The notes: generated by a model not told the origin, from the sequence alone. 64,000 nt of DNA from Leptospira bandrabouensis (GCF_004770905.1 NZ_RQHT01000014.1:1979001-2043000); one strand, 5' to 3'; numbered from the stretch's first letter, positions 34,412-44,419 are shown. Made by a program: numbers and translations.

Positions 34412-37400
34412 TTATCTTGATATAACAGTGACTAAATTCTCTGTTTCTTTCAAGTAAGGTAATATATCGGAAAAATTAAACCTGAGACCAGCTTTACGGT
34501 AACGGTTTATCAACCGAACAAATGGAATCGATTGTTCGTTGAACTCTACAGAGTCGATGATTGCATTTTCAGATTCAACTATGTAGGTAATACAGATATT
34601 TTTACCCATCAAGGTAAGATTCCATGTTAATCCACTTAAATCTTTAGGAAGAACTGGATCCAACTCGATTGCATTTGAAAAAACTTTAATCCCAAGCAAA
34701 CACTCGTAAACTAATTTGATATAAATTCCGGGACCGCTGGAATAAACTCGCCATCCTCCTTCCAAAGGAATTTTTCCAGATATTAGTTTTTTGTAATCTT
34801 TGCCTGCTTCATAACGATCCAAGAATAAACCATCAGAACTCGAATAATAACAGTTAGATTGTCTTCTGTTTGCGGACGGAATTTTATTTTTGATTCCAAT
34901 CGGATTTACTAAATTCAAATAATATAAAAGTTCTTCCGATTTACCTAGATGTGCCAATGCTTCACAATAACGTAGATGGGCATGGGTATACATGAGTCCG
35001 ATTTCGCGACCAAAGTAACTGGCAGTTTCGGCACGTTTGAACTCTTTAGTTTCTCCATCTGAGTAAGAGATTGGAACATCAAAAAGCCGGACACCATCTG
35101 GGCCCATAAGCCATTCTTTGATAAGAGATAGGTGGGTTTCCACTTCCTTGTTATCTAAAATTTCAGACAAAATTCCATAAATCATAGGAAGGACACTATA
35201 ACGAACTCCCGTTTTGTTGTCTTTCGGATGTAAGTAAAATTCTCTGGAATTTCCCTCACCAAAATATCTTAAACCGGAGAGGACAGAATCATCCATACAA
35301 TGTTCTTTGATATTTTGATTTATAGTTTCTAATTCGGCTTGGTAGAGTTCTATATTTTTTCTATCGCCTGTTAGCTGATAGATTTTAATAAGTGCTTGGT
35401 AGGTGAGAGATTGTAATTCAGCTGTCCATGTGCTAACAACCTTTGTCCGAAATTCCTCGCTTACGGGTTGTAAGGAATCATTCCAATCGCCATTACCGTA
35501 TATAGGAAGTTTTGTTCCCAAAACCAAGCGACTGTTAATTAAAGTTACTGCCTGATTGACTGCAGCAAGTATCGTTATAGGTTTTTGCCTTTGGGGTCCG
35601 CTTGTAGTTTCTTTCAAAAAATTTATATCTTGGGTTCGTTCTAAGTAAGAAGTTAGACTTAGTATAGGCCAATATACAATGTCTCCGTGAGAGTCAGCGG
35701 CTCTTATCGCTTTATCCCGAGGATAAAGCATAAACCACTGGGGCCAATCTCCATCTTCATTCTGTTCTTGGAATATATTTAAAAGTATGTTGCGGCAAGA
35801 ATCAAAGTCACCAGTTGCAAGTAAAAATTCAAAAGCACCTTGGCATACATCTCTTGTGCCCCAACCCCCTCCCGAATATTGTTCCAGACCTCTTGGATTC
35901 AAATAATGGATGAGAGCATTTTGTTCAAACCAAGGAAGGATTTCTTGAATTTGTTTGATCGATTGCATTGACTTGTTATCCAATTTTTCCTCTTTGAAAG
36001 ATGGAAAAAAAGTCAGTTTTTGGTTTTTTATCGCTAAACTTTCTTGTTGAGATTCATTTAAGTTTCCTTGGATTGTAAATTGGAAACTATCATTTATGGA
36101 TACTTTGGCGGTAAGATATGACTGGCCTTTCGATTTACCGTCCAGGTATAAAAAACGATCATCAGCGATTTCCCAAGTATTGAGTTCTTCAGAGATAATT
36201 TTAAAACCTTTTCCATCTAATCTCTGATAAAGATTGGATTTTGGGTTTGGTTCTATTCGAAGTTCATTTTTGTTTTGAATTACCTTTGGTGGTAATTCTA
36301 AGGCACCGTTATCTCCATCGAGTGCGATATGAAAGGAAAATAAAAATTTTTTGGATGTTTTAGTATTAGTTTTTAATTTAAATTTTATTTTATGGTCGAA
36401 AGTTGTTTCCACTTGCACCCTAATTTCTTCAGCATTCCATTTGTAAATCCATTCCAAGTGATTTGGTTTCATTGCAAAAACAGAAGGTGAGTCTAAGAGA
36501 AAAAAATCTGAATGATCTTCCAAAAAAATCCGAAATCCATAAGACTGAAATAACCCAAGATAGCTGTGGTTACGCGATATGTATTGGTTAATACTTGAAT
36601 GACCTTCGGTAAGTTGGGATAAAAATATGCCTTTCATATAACAAGTAACAGTAAGGGAAGATTCGTCTGGAACCATCGGTAGGCCGGTTCTTAGAATTTG
36701 TCCGTGAGGGCGTAAACAAAGAGATTCCTTCTCTTTTAATACAACGTGCGTTGATTCATCGGTAAAAAAAGATAAAATGGAGCTTGATTCCCTTTTTTCA
36801 ACCTCTCGCCAAGGATCAGGAAAAAATGATTTTAGTTCCATTTCGTTTAAACTATCACCTTGTATTTGTTTGGCGTTAGTGAAAAGGCTAGGGATTGGTT
36901 TTTGAAACGAGGAAACTGTCTTAAGGTTATCGTTCCATCCCGTTATCATTTTTTTTATGAATATCTCTTTATTTTGAAATGAGGAAATGGTTTCTAAATG
37001 GGAGAATAAAGATCCATAAAAACAAGTGTTTTGTTGTTCATCGGGTTCTAAGGTAAAAGGTTCTCTTTCTAATCCAATGATGGAATGCTCACCTTGTCTA
37101 CGTTTGTTTGTTAGTTGGTTTAAAATGCCATTGGGATACAAGTCAAGACCATCTGTGGCAAAATTTCGAATCGGTTCCGAACTAAATAAAAAACAAGCAG
37201 GGTTTTTCCCTGACATTAATTCGTTTTGTCTCGAAAGGACTCCATAACCGTAATCATTAGATAAAATTGGTTCATGGTGGATGTAATGGCAAACAAAGTA
37301 TTCATTCAATCGGGAAGCAGCATAATCACAAATACCTATATCTTGTACATAAACCAAATCGCAACTGACAGGGTGATTGTTTTTGTTTGTGAGATCTACT

Positions 37401-37711
37401 TTGTATCGCCAAGTAGGTTGGTTCGGATGAAGTTCCAAATGTACCTGATAGTCAATTTTCTGGAAATTTCCTTGGGCAATAAAAATAAACTCCGAAATTT
37501 GGAATTCTGAATTTGATTTTGGTCCAAGTAAGGGGAAAACGATGAGGCTATTTTCTGAATGAATTCTCAAATAAAGGTTACTGACTGCTTGTTCCATTTC
37601 GTTCCCAAGATATAGATTAACCAGCAACTCGTTGAAACGAATGGAATGTACATTCCCATTATATAAAAATTTAAATTTTAGGCCTGAACTATTTTGAATG
37701 TTTTGCATCAT
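34412..37711 (-). CDS. GH94-family glycoside phosphorylase
   Basis: This is a 1,099-residue enzyme related to cellobiose/chitobiose phosphorylases. The C-terminal half carries the (alpha/alpha)6 catalytic domain: QYSGGGWGTRDVCQGAFEFLLATGDF near the start, and LPIYGNGDWNDSLQPV with the catalytic Asp. The SAYFGREIGLMYTHAHLRYCEAL-like helix and NRRQSNCYYSSSDGLF follow. Its length resembles the roughly 1,100-residue 1,2-beta-oligoglucan phosphorylases more than the 800-residue cellobiose enzymes; that assignment is inference. It lacks a signal peptide. The ATG at 37711 overlaps the stop of the ABC gene (ATGA); an ATG at 37750 would overlap it by 43 bp. Confidence 0.8.
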   Translation of the reverse strand: MMQNIQNSSGLKFKFLYNGNVHSIRFNELLVNLYLGNEMEQAVSNLYLRIHSENSLIVFPLLGPKSNSEFQISEFIFIAQGNFQKIDYQVHLELHPNQPTWRYKVDLTNKNNHPVSCDLVYVQDIGICDYAASRLNEYFVCHYIHHEPILSNDYGYGVLSRQNELMSGKNPACFLFSSEPIRNFATDGLDLYPNGILNQLTNKRRQGEHSIIGLEREPFTLEPDEQQNTCFYGSLFSHLETISSFQNKEIFIKKMITGWNDNLKTVSSFQKPIPSLFTNAKQIQGDSLNEMELKSFFPDPWREVEKRESSSILSFFTDESTHVVLKEKESLCLRPHGQILRTGLPMVPDESSLTVTCYMKGIFLSQLTEGHSSINQYISRNHSYLGLFQSYGFRIFLEDHSDFFLLDSPSVFAMKPNHLEWIYKWNAEEIRVQVETTFDHKIKFKLKTNTKTSKKFLFSFHIALDGDNGALELPPKVIQNKNELRIEPNPKSNLYQRLDGKGFKIISEELNTWEIADDRFLYLDGKSKGQSYLTAKVSINDSFQFTIQGNLNESQQESLAIKNQKLTFFPSFKEEKLDNKSMQSIKQIQEILPWFEQNALIHYLNPRGLEQYSGGGWGTRDVCQGAFEFLLATGDFDSCRNILLNIFQEQNEDGDWPQWFMLYPRDKAIRAADSHGDIVYWPILSLTSYLERTQDINFLKETTSGPQRQKPITILAAVNQAVTLINSRLVLGTKLPIYGNGDWNDSLQPVSEEFRTKVVSTWTAELQSLTYQALIKIYQLTGDRKNIELYQAELETINQNIKEHCMDDSVLSGLRYFGEGNSREFYLHPKDNKTGVRYSVLPMIYGILSEILDNKEVETHLSLIKEWLMGPDGVRLFDVPISYSDGETKEFKRAETASYFGREIGLMYTHAHLRYCEALAHLGKSEELLYYLNLVNPIGIKNKIPSANRRQSNCYYSSSDGLFLDRYEAGKDYKKLISGKIPLEGGWRVYSSGPGIYIKLVYECLLGIKVFSNAIELDPVLPKDLSGLTWNLTLMGKNICITYIVESENAIIDSVEFNEQSIPFVRLINRYRKAGLRFNFSDILPYLKETENLVTVISR

Positions 37712-39414
37712 GTGTGTGAGTTTGTTAAGTTTAGAGAAGAAAGAGTCCATTCTCCAAAATGAGAAATATTTAAATGGTAATCATATTCTAAAACTGTTTC
37801 TTCATCTTTGGCGATGACAACAGTGGTAACTCCCAATCTGTGAAATAATTTTAAAAGTTTTGAAATTTCATATTTCCCTAAAATGGAACCTGGTCGGTCA
37901 AGAATGAGAAACTTAGGTTTAACAAAGAGGATACGAATCAATGCAATTTTATATTTTTCAGCTAACGAGAGTTCTTCGTCCCATTCTTTTAAAGACCGAA
38001 TTCCTCCAAACCTACGCACTAAAGATTCGAGACCCATATTCTTAAGTTCCTTTAGGATTTCTGAATCTGATACTTCTAAGTTTAGGTAAGCAGGCACAAT
38101 TACATTCCTGAGTCTCCCAGGAGGAAGATAAGGTTTTTCTGGCAAAAATAGAATCTCATCCCAGCTAGGCTTTTTAATATTACCTTCGGAATGGTTACTA
38201 ATACCTGCAATGGATCGAAATAAACTGAGTTTTACCGCATCATCACTAGAAGTGATAAGCCAACGTTCCTTTCTATGAATGGTTAATTGTAGATTATCCA
38301 CAAGAAGTTTTGATCTGTCATTCGAATACAACGTAAAGTTTTCAAAACAAATTTCATTGGGACTAAAATTGGATTCTCGTTTTTGTTTAGCTTCTGTCCC
38401 GGATAGAGTCATGGCTGATTCTAAAGAATGTAATCGTTTGACTACTGCAGAAAATGCGGAGATGGATTGGAACTGAGTCACAATCAATGAAAAAGCATTG
38501 AGTAAAGTCGTAAAAGCAAGGGCAGCTTGTGTGATCACTCCAAATTCAATTTCTCCTCTCATATAGCTCGGCGCAATGATTAGCATAGGAATGATCTGAA
38601 TAAAGTAGTTATAGTTATTTGTAAAAAAACTTAGACGTAAGTTAACAGAAATGAGTTTACGAAAATTATTCACTAACTTTCTAAGTCTTGATTTTAATCG
38701 GACAGACATCCTTGCTTCTCTGTGAGTCACTGCAATAGATTCCGCATGTTGGCGAATATGCAAAAGATCTGCCCTGTAACTTGCTTCCATATCTAATTGG
38801 TCATAATTAAGCCGAATGAGTGATTTACCAAGAAAAATGGTCGATACTGTTCCCCAAAGTGCATAGGCGACTGCCACCAAAAACAAAATTGGGTTAATAC
38901 TCCAAAGAACCCCGGAAAAGGAAATTGCGGAAAATATTCCACCTATAAAAAGTAAGGTGAATGAAATGGTAGTTGTGGTAAATGCTTTCACATCATCAGT
39001 GATTCTTTGGTCAGGGTTTTCAATGCCTGGACTTCCAATGATTTGTTGGAATGTTCTTTCGGTTAAATAATTTTCAGTAAATTTCCAAGTGAGTTGTTCG
39101 CGCCATAAAATCCCCAATCGTTCTTCTGTATATCGATTTAACGAGCCTATGGCTGAAGAGATTACAAAGACGACAGAGTATAAAATGGCATTTGTATAAA
39201 ATGCGTTTGTGTTTTTTTGTTCGATCGAAGATATAAAATCGCGGCCTACATAACTATTGATAACATTAAATACATTAAATAAAATCACAAGGGTTACCAA
39301 GGTAATCCCGTAACGAATGGCAGTTGGTCCTTGTTTGGATTGGATAAGTTGTCGTATTGTGTTTGTTAAACGCATCCAGTTTTGGGATGTTTTTCTACTT
39401 TTTTCTAATGGCAT
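37708..39414 (-). CDS. ABC-D type (SbmA/BacA-like) protein with degenerate ATPase domain
   Basis: This is a 568-residue protein. Residues 30-340 form a six-helix membrane domain of the SbmA/BacA/ABCD type, with DNPDQRI-like NPDQRITDDVKAF and WREQLTWKFTENYL being characteristic. Residues 355-560 fold as an ABC ATPase but the active site is damaged. Walker A reads SSDDAVKL (389-396; only Lys kept), the signature LSLAEK lacks Gly, Walker B is followed by Arg in place of Glu (LILDR, 502-507), and the H-loop reads IAKD with no His. It probably cannot hydrolyse ATP. It overlaps the GH94 gene by 4 bp. Confidence 0.83.
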   Translation of the reverse strand: MPLEKSRKTSQNWMRLTNTIRQLIQSKQGPTAIRYGITLVTLVILFNVFNVINSYVGRDFISSIEQKNTNAFYTNAILYSVVFVISSAIGSLNRYTEERLGILWREQLTWKFTENYLTERTFQQIIGSPGIENPDQRITDDVKAFTTTTISFTLLFIGGIFSAISFSGVLWSINPILFLVAVAYALWGTVSTIFLGKSLIRLNYDQLDMEASYRADLLHIRQHAESIAVTHREARMSVRLKSRLRKLVNNFRKLISVNLRLSFFTNNYNYFIQIIPMLIIAPSYMRGEIEFGVITQAALAFTTLLNAFSLIVTQFQSISAFSAVVKRLHSLESAMTLSGTEAKQKRESNFSPNEICFENFTLYSNDRSKLLVDNLQLTIHRKERWLITSSDDAVKLSLFRSIAGISNHSEGNIKKPSWDEILFLPEKPYLPPGRLRNVIVPAYLNLEVSDSEILKELKNMGLESLVRRFGGIRSLKEWDEELSLAEKYKIALIRILFVKPKFLILDRPGSILGKYEISKLLKLFHRLGVTTVVIAKDEETVLEYDYHLNISHFGEWTLSSLNLTNSHT

Positions 39415-39463
39415 TGCTTAATGATTAGAAAAACAGAGTTTTTTACTAAATGCAAGGAGGATT

Positions 39464-40813
39464 TTACACTTCTATTGTTTCTATAGTAAGATCCGTGATT
39501 ACTTGGTTCCATATTGACTCTAGGGTTACATTCCATTCAGAAGGTAGATTTTCTCTCATAGTGGAAATGAGAATTGGCACAAGTTTAGGTAATTCTTTTT
39601 TTGTAATGCCAAAAGATTCATAAATTGATTTTAGTTTTATAATTTCTTTTTTTAAGGATTCTGGATTTCCTAACTTTTCAATGATGGATTCAATTAAGGC
39701 AGAAAATTCATTTGGATTTAGTAATTCTTCTGTTTCTATCATATTTTTGTTTAGATTCTCTTTTACAAAACTACTAAGTTTGTCTAAGTAACATTGTATC
39801 CAATTGGGATTGTTTTCTAAAACATGATCAAGTGATTTCTGTATCATTAGTATGGAATCTAAATCTTTGAAACCAAGAACAGAGTAAGCAGTCATTTTTT
39901 CTGACTTACCACGAAGTTTGGTGATTACTTTTTTATTCACAGACAAAGAAGGTCCAATTAAGTTATAAATTTCATCGGAAACCAAAAAATTGGTATTTGT
40001 TTTTTTATTCAATGCTTCCAGGCGACTGGCCACATTCACTGTATCTCCGAGTACTGTTTGGCTTTTGTATTCAGAATGCCCAATGTCTCCGTAAATTACA
40101 TTTCCTGCATGGAGTCCGATGCGAATGTCAAAGGTAAAATTAAATCTATCTTTCATCTCCAAGTTGAATTTCTTCAATTGATCAAACATACGAAGACAAG
40201 CGCGGATAGCTGAACGAATGGTTTCCTGTTTTGCTTTTTTTAAATTCTCTTCGTTCTTTATGGCTTCTTTTTTGTTTCCCATTTGGAAAAAAGCTAAGAT
40301 TCCGTCTCCAATGAATTTATCAATTCCACCTCCATTATTTAGGATGGGTTCACTCATTTCTTGAAAAAAACGATTTAAAACAAATACAACGTCATAGGGC
40401 AAACTTCCTTCGGTAAAAGCTGTAAATCCTTTGATATCTAAAAAAAGAATCACAGAATAACATTCTTCTCCCGTTTTTGAGGATTTGGATTCACTAGTGA
40501 CTGTTCTTAAATCTTTATTATCTTTAATAATTCTTCGTAAGGAAACATTTCCAAAAACTTCTGTTTGGCAGGCGAGCCGAATCTCCGAAGGCCAACCTTT
40601 CCTATCGGCCAATGTCTGTTCTCTTTCATTACGTGAGCTGAGTTTGTCTAGTCCCTCAGTGATAAAAACGCGGCAAGTGGTACATTTTGCATTCCCTCCG
40701 CAAAGATGGTAGAGCGGGTATTCGTGTTTTAGTGCCGTTTCAAGGATTGTGGCTCCTAGTTTTTCCGTTTTTAGAGGAGAGTTTTCTTTATCTTCAAAGG
40801 TAACAGTATACAT
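39464..40813 (-). CDS. [2Fe-2S]-cyclase with C-terminal globin-like domain
   Basis: This is a 449-residue three-part protein. Residues 1-95 are a plant-type ferredoxin with Cys38, Cys44, Cys47 and Cys82 as cluster ligands. Residues about 115-312 are a class III cyclase with both metal Asp residues (FLDIKGFTAFT, IGDGILAFF) and LGDTVNVASRLE. Residues about 318-449 are helical. Their end, SFGITKKELPKLVPILISTMRENLPSEWN..IWNQVI, matches the G-H helices of bacterial globins. The position of the proximal His appears to be Tyr398, so haem binding is uncertain. It probably senses redox state or a gas. Confidence 0.8.
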   Translation of the reverse strand: MYTVTFEDKENSPLKTEKLGATILETALKHEYPLYHLCGGNAKCTTCRVFITEGLDKLSSRNEREQTLADRKGWPSEIRLACQTEVFGNVSLRRIIKDNKDLRTVTSESKSSKTGEECYSVILFLDIKGFTAFTEGSLPYDVVFVLNRFFQEMSEPILNNGGGIDKFIGDGILAFFQMGNKKEAIKNEENLKKAKQETIRSAIRACLRMFDQLKKFNLEMKDRFNFTFDIRIGLHAGNVIYGDIGHSEYKSQTVLGDTVNVASRLEALNKKTNTNFLVSDEIYNLIGPSLSVNKKVITKLRGKSEKMTAYSVLGFKDLDSILMIQKSLDHVLENNPNWIQCYLDKLSSFVKENLNKNMIETEELLNPNEFSALIESIIEKLGNPESLKKEIIKLKSIYESFGITKKELPKLVPILISTMRENLPSEWNVTLESIWNQVITDLTIETIEV

Positions 40814-40923
40814 GAATCACCGTATTTTATCCATTTTAGATTTGGATTTCTTTTGGGTAAGGGCAAGCCAGAAAAATATCGAGTTTTAGGAAATTTTCCC
40901 AAATTTGTTAAAATTTGTAAAAA

Positions 40924-40938
40924 ACTAATTGCATTAGT
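40924..40938. promoter_or_regulatory. TetR-type operator 1
   Basis: The site ACTAAT-TGC-ATTAGT is a perfect 6-bp inverted repeat with a 3-bp spacer, extended by one A/T pair on each side. Its centre is 22 bp from operator 2, two helical turns away. Confidence 0.7.
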
Positions 40939-40943
40939 TAAAT

Positions 40944-40962
40944 AAACTAATATCATTAGTTT
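40944..40962. promoter_or_regulatory. TetR-type operator 2
   Basis: The half-sites ACTAAT and ATTAGT are the same as in operator 1 around ATC, extended to eight perfect pairs. It ends one base before the ATG of the hydrolase gene, so repressor binding would cover the translation start region. Confidence 0.7.
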
Positions 40963-40963
40963 T

Positions 40964-41854
40964 ATGAAAAATACCTACCACAAACTAACTCTATTTTTTC
41001 CATTGATCTTTCCTTATCTGTTTTTGATGGATGGCCAATTATTCGGATCAACGACTGTTACTTCTTTCTTTCAGAGAGACGAAGGTAAAATTGCTTATTC
41101 CAAAATAGGAAATGGTAAAAGAAATTTAATTTTACTGCCAGGACTTGGTGACAGAAAGGAAAGTTATTTTGAACTAAGCCAAATTCTGGCAAAAGAAAAT
41201 TCTGTTTATAGTTTTGATTTACGGGGGATGGGAGAATCCGATGTCAGTTTTTCCTCTTATGGACCCAAAGAAACGGCAGAAGACATTTTGGCATTTATCA
41301 AAGAGAAAGATTTAAAAAATGTATATATCATCGCTAATTCGATGACAGCTGCCTCGGCTGTTTACATTCGTTCGAAAGAAAAAAATCGAGTTCATGGACT
41401 CCTTCTTTCTGGTCCTTTCGTTCGCGATAAAGAGCCATTGTCTTTGGGAATGAAGGCCCTCATCCATCTTGCTTTTCGTGGACCTTGGGGACCTAGTGCC
41501 TGGGCATCATTCTATGAGTCTTTATTTCCAGTAAATCCACCTAAAGATTTAAAAGATAGATCGGAAGAATTAAAAATGAATTTAAAGGAAGAAGGGCGTA
41601 TGGCAGCTGTTAGATCTATGATGTTTGCTTCCAAAAACGAATGCGAATTAGCTTTGCCACTTGCTTTTGGAAATGTCATAGTGGTCATGGGTTCTAAAGA
41701 TCCTGATTTTGATTCACCCAAAGAAGAAGCTGAATGGATAGCAAATACTCTCATGGGCTCTGTAAAAATATATGAAGATGCGGGCCACTATCCTTTTGTG
41801 GAAGATCCCTCTCGGTTTTCTTCCGACGTACAATTGTTATGGCAAAAAAAATAA
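40964..41854 (+). CDS. alpha/beta hydrolase
   Basis: This is a 296-residue hydrolase with an N-terminal hydrophobic signal (about residues 8-22), so it is probably exported or membrane-anchored. The oxyanion region is LPGLGDRKESYFE, the nucleophile elbow is IIANSMTAASA (A-N-S-M-T rather than G-x-S-x-G), the acid is in VVMGSKDPDF and the His in YEDAGHYPFVEDP. It is probably an esterase or lipase-like enzyme of unknown substrate. No Shine-Dalgarno sequence is visible because the operator occupies that space. It overlaps the TetR gene by 16 bp. Confidence 0.82.
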   Translation: MKNTYHKLTLFFPLIFPYLFLMDGQLFGSTTVTSFFQRDEGKIAYSKIGNGKRNLILLPGLGDRKESYFELSQILAKENSVYSFDLRGMGESDVSFSSYGPKETAEDILAFIKEKDLKNVYIIANSMTAASAVYIRSKEKNRVHGLLLSGPFVRDKEPLSLGMKALIHLAFRGPWGPSAWASFYESLFPVNPPKDLKDRSEELKMNLKEEGRMAAVRSMMFASKNECELALPLAFGNVIVVMGSKDPDFDSPKEEAEWIANTLMGSVKIYEDAGHYPFVEDPSRFSSDVQLLWQKK

Positions 41855-42432
41855 AACACAAACCGGGCCGTCCGAAAAAAGGCCAAAACCAAATCACAAG
41901 AGAATCTGTTTTGGATTTGGCTTGGGATTTAATTATGGAACAGGGTTTTGCCGAATTTCGTTTGGCGGGCCTTGCCGAAAATTTAGGAATTCGTACACCT
42001 TCGCTCTATAACCATATCCGTGACCTAGAGGATGTGCGTAGGGAAATGAAAAGAAGGTCTTTGCAGATATTAGGTGACAGGCTTTCTTTGGAGAACCTAA
42101 ATCCAAATCAGGGCCGAAAACGGATTCCTGAATTTTTGAATCTATATCGAAGTTTTGCAAAGTCGCACCCTAATATGTATCCTTTGACCATTGAATCCAC
42201 AGAATCCGATTTAGAATTAAAACCTCTGGGGGATCGGATTTTGTTTCTTTGTATGGAGGTCTTTGGATTTCAAAGTTTGGATGAAACGGCAGTCCATAGG
42301 ATTCGGATTTTACGTTCCCTATTGCACGGGTTTATCGTTTTAGAAGAGGCGGGAGGTTTTGGCCGGACAGAATCCATTGAAGATAGTTTTCAGAAAATAA
42401 CAGAATCATTGGAATCTGGTAGACTCTGGTAA
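41839..42432 (+). CDS. TetR-family transcriptional repressor
   Basis: This is a 197-residue regulator. A basic N-terminus (KKIKHKPGRPKKG) resembles an AT-hook. The TetR helix-turn-helix follows: SVLDLAWDLIMEQGFAEFRLAGLAENLGIRTPSLYNHIRDLEDVRREM, with SLYNHI as the recognition helix. The C-terminal half resembles WHG/TetR_C_33-type domains (FGFQSLDETAVHRIRILRSLLHGFIVLEEAGGF). It overlaps the hydrolase gene by 16 bp and so is in the same operon. The twin palindromes upstream are probably its operators, giving autoregulation. Confidence 0.9.
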   Translation: MAKKIKHKPGRPKKGQNQITRESVLDLAWDLIMEQGFAEFRLAGLAENLGIRTPSLYNHIRDLEDVRREMKRRSLQILGDRLSLENLNPNQGRKRIPEFLNLYRSFAKSHPNMYPLTIESTESDLELKPLGDRILFLCMEVFGFQSLDETAVHRIRILRSLLHGFIVLEEAGGFGRTESIEDSFQKITESLESGRLW

Positions 42433-42481
42433 AACTTTACTTTTCGGGAGAGGGTAAGTGCGAAAACCTGGGTAAAGAATT

Positions 42482-44395
42482 ATGGCAGCACTTACAATCA
42501 CACTACCAGATGGAAGTTCCAAGGAACTAGAATCGGGTAAATCCTTTTCCGATTTCATCCAAGCTCAACTGCCTTTCTTGAAAGAGAAAGCTTTAGCCGT
42601 TGTTTTGTCCGATGGTCGCACTGTTGACCTCTCTTTTATTCCTCAGGCAAACACCACGGTAAAGTTTCTCACCTTTGATGATAAAGAAGGTAAAGAAGTT
42701 TTCCATCATTCTTCTGCACACTTACTGGGAATGGCTGTCCAAAGACTTTGGCCTGAGGCAAGGCTCACTGTCGGCCCTGTCATTGAAAATGGTCCTGGAT
42801 TTTTCTTTTATGATATTGATTTTGGGTCTACCATTTTAACCCCAGAAGACCTCCCTAAAATCGAAGCGGAGATGGCAAAAATAGTCAAAGAAGACCTCGT
42901 TGTCAAACGTTGGGAACTTTCCAAAGAAGAAGCCATTGAAAAATTTAAAAAAGAAAACGAACCTTATAAAGTAGAACTCATCCAAGGATTCGATTCCACA
43001 TCTGTTTCGTTATACGGACAAGGGGAATGGTATGACCTTTGTCGGGGACCTCACGTGGCTCGTACGGGCCAACTCAAAGCTTTCAAACTCACTGCGATTT
43101 CTGGTGCCTATTGGAAGGGTGATTCCAAAAACAAACAGCTCACCCGCATTTATGGTGTCTCTTTTCCCACCAAAAAACAGTTAGACGAATATATTTTCCT
43201 CATTGAAGAAGCCAAAAAACGAGATCATAGAAAACTTGGGAAAGAACTGGATCTTTTTAGTTTCCAAGACGAAGCTCCCGGATTTCCTTTTTGGCATCCC
43301 AAGGGAACTGTCCTTTGGAACACTCTGGCTTCTTATATTCGAGAAGAATGTTTTAGACGCGGGTACCAAGAGATCAAAACACCTGCGATTTTAAATTCCT
43401 CTCTTTGGAAAAAGTCAGGCCATTGGGATAATTTTAAAGAGAACATGTACTTCACAGACATCGACGAAAGTGAATTTGCCGTAAAGCCAATGAACTGTCC
43501 TGGGTGTTGTTTGATTTACAAATACCATATGCACTCTTATAGAGAACTTCCACTTCGGTTTATGGAACTTGGGAATGTACATCGACATGAAATGTCGGGC
43601 GTTCTTCATGGACTTTTTCGTGTAAGGGCATTCACACAAGATGATGCTCATATTTATGCTCCACTTGATAAAGTGGAATCCGAAGTAGAAGACATCATTG
43701 ATTTTACTTTTGATGTGTATAAAAAATTTGGATTCACCGAGTTCAAAACGTTTATTGCGACAAGGCCAGAAAAGTCCCAAGGAAGTGATGAAGATTGGAA
43801 TCTCGCCACACAAGCATTACACGATGCATTGAAGAAAAAAGGAATCGAATACGGAATCAAAGAAGGGGACGGTGCTTTTTACGGACCTAAAATTGAATTC
43901 AATATCAAGGATTCCCTTGGTAGATTATGGCAATGCGGAACCGTACAAATTGACTTCTCTATGCCGAATCGTTTTGAACTCGACTTCACTGCTTCGGATG
44001 GAAAAAAACATGCACCAGTCATGATCCACAGAGCTATCTACGGATCATTGGAAAGATTCATAGGAATTCTCATCGAACACTTCGAAGGGAAATTTCCATT
44101 ATGGCTCAATCCAACACAAATTCGTGTCTTAACTGTGGCAGAAGTTCATAATGATTATGCTAAAGAAGTATATCAAGATTTAGTAATGCAAGGTTTCCGA
44201 GTTGAGATGGACCTTCGGAATGAAAAGATCGGAAGTAAAATTAGGGATTCCATCCTAAAACGAAGCAGTTATACTTTGATTTTAGGGGATAAAGAGAAAG
44301 AAGCAGGATCTATTTCCTTCCGCCGTATGGGAGAAGAGAAAACAGAAACGGTTTCTCGCGATGGATTTTTATCTTTACTGAAAGGTGATCTTTAA
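42482..44395 (+). CDS. thrS: threonyl-tRNA synthetase
   Basis: This is a 637-residue class II synthetase. An N-terminal TGS domain (residues 1-60) is followed by the editing domain, with [17 protein letters not shown], and then [12 protein letters not shown]. The catalytic core contains [10 protein letters not shown] (zinc Cys), [35 protein letters not shown] (motif 2) and [16 protein letters not shown] at the start of the anticodon-binding domain. It is full length. I see no T-box leader; the 50 bp upstream are short and unstructured. It charges tRNA-Thr. Confidence 0.97.
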   Translation: MAALTITLPDGSSKELESGKSFSDFIQAQLPFLKEKALAVVLSDGRTVDLSFIPQANTTVKFLTFDDKEGKEVFHHSSAHLLGMAVQRLWPEARLTVGPVIENGPGFFFYDIDFGSTILTPEDLPKIEAEMAKIVKEDLVVKRWELSKEEAIEKFKKENEPYKVELIQGFDSTSVSLYGQGEWYDLCRGPHVARTGQLKAFKLTAISGAYWKGDSKNKQLTRIYGVSFPTKKQLDEYIFLIEEAKKRDHRKLGKELDLFSFQDEAPGFPFWHPKGTVLWNTLASYIREECFRRGYQEIKTPAILNSSLWKKSGHWDNFKENMYFTDIDESEFAVKPMNCPGCCLIYKYHMHSYRELPLRFMELGNVHRHEMSGVLHGLFRVRAFTQDDAHIYAPLDKVESEVEDIIDFTFDVYKKFGFTEFKTFIATRPEKSQGSDEDWNLATQALHDALKKKGIEYGIKEGDGAFYGPKIEFNIKDSLGRLWQCGTVQIDFSMPNRFELDFTASDGKKHAPVMIHRAIYGSLERFIGILIEHFEGKFPLWLNPTQIRVLTVAEVHNDYAKEVYQDLVMQGFRVEMDLRNEKIGSKIRDSILKRSSYTLILGDKEKEAGSISFRRMGEEKTETVSRDGFLSLLKGDL

Positions 44396-44419
44396 ATAAA
44401 GAAATTTCTTGACTAACCA

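Noticed and set aside
42433..42481. T-box or other riboswitch before thrS
   Set aside because: The gap is only 49 bp and shows no T-box sequence or terminator pair.
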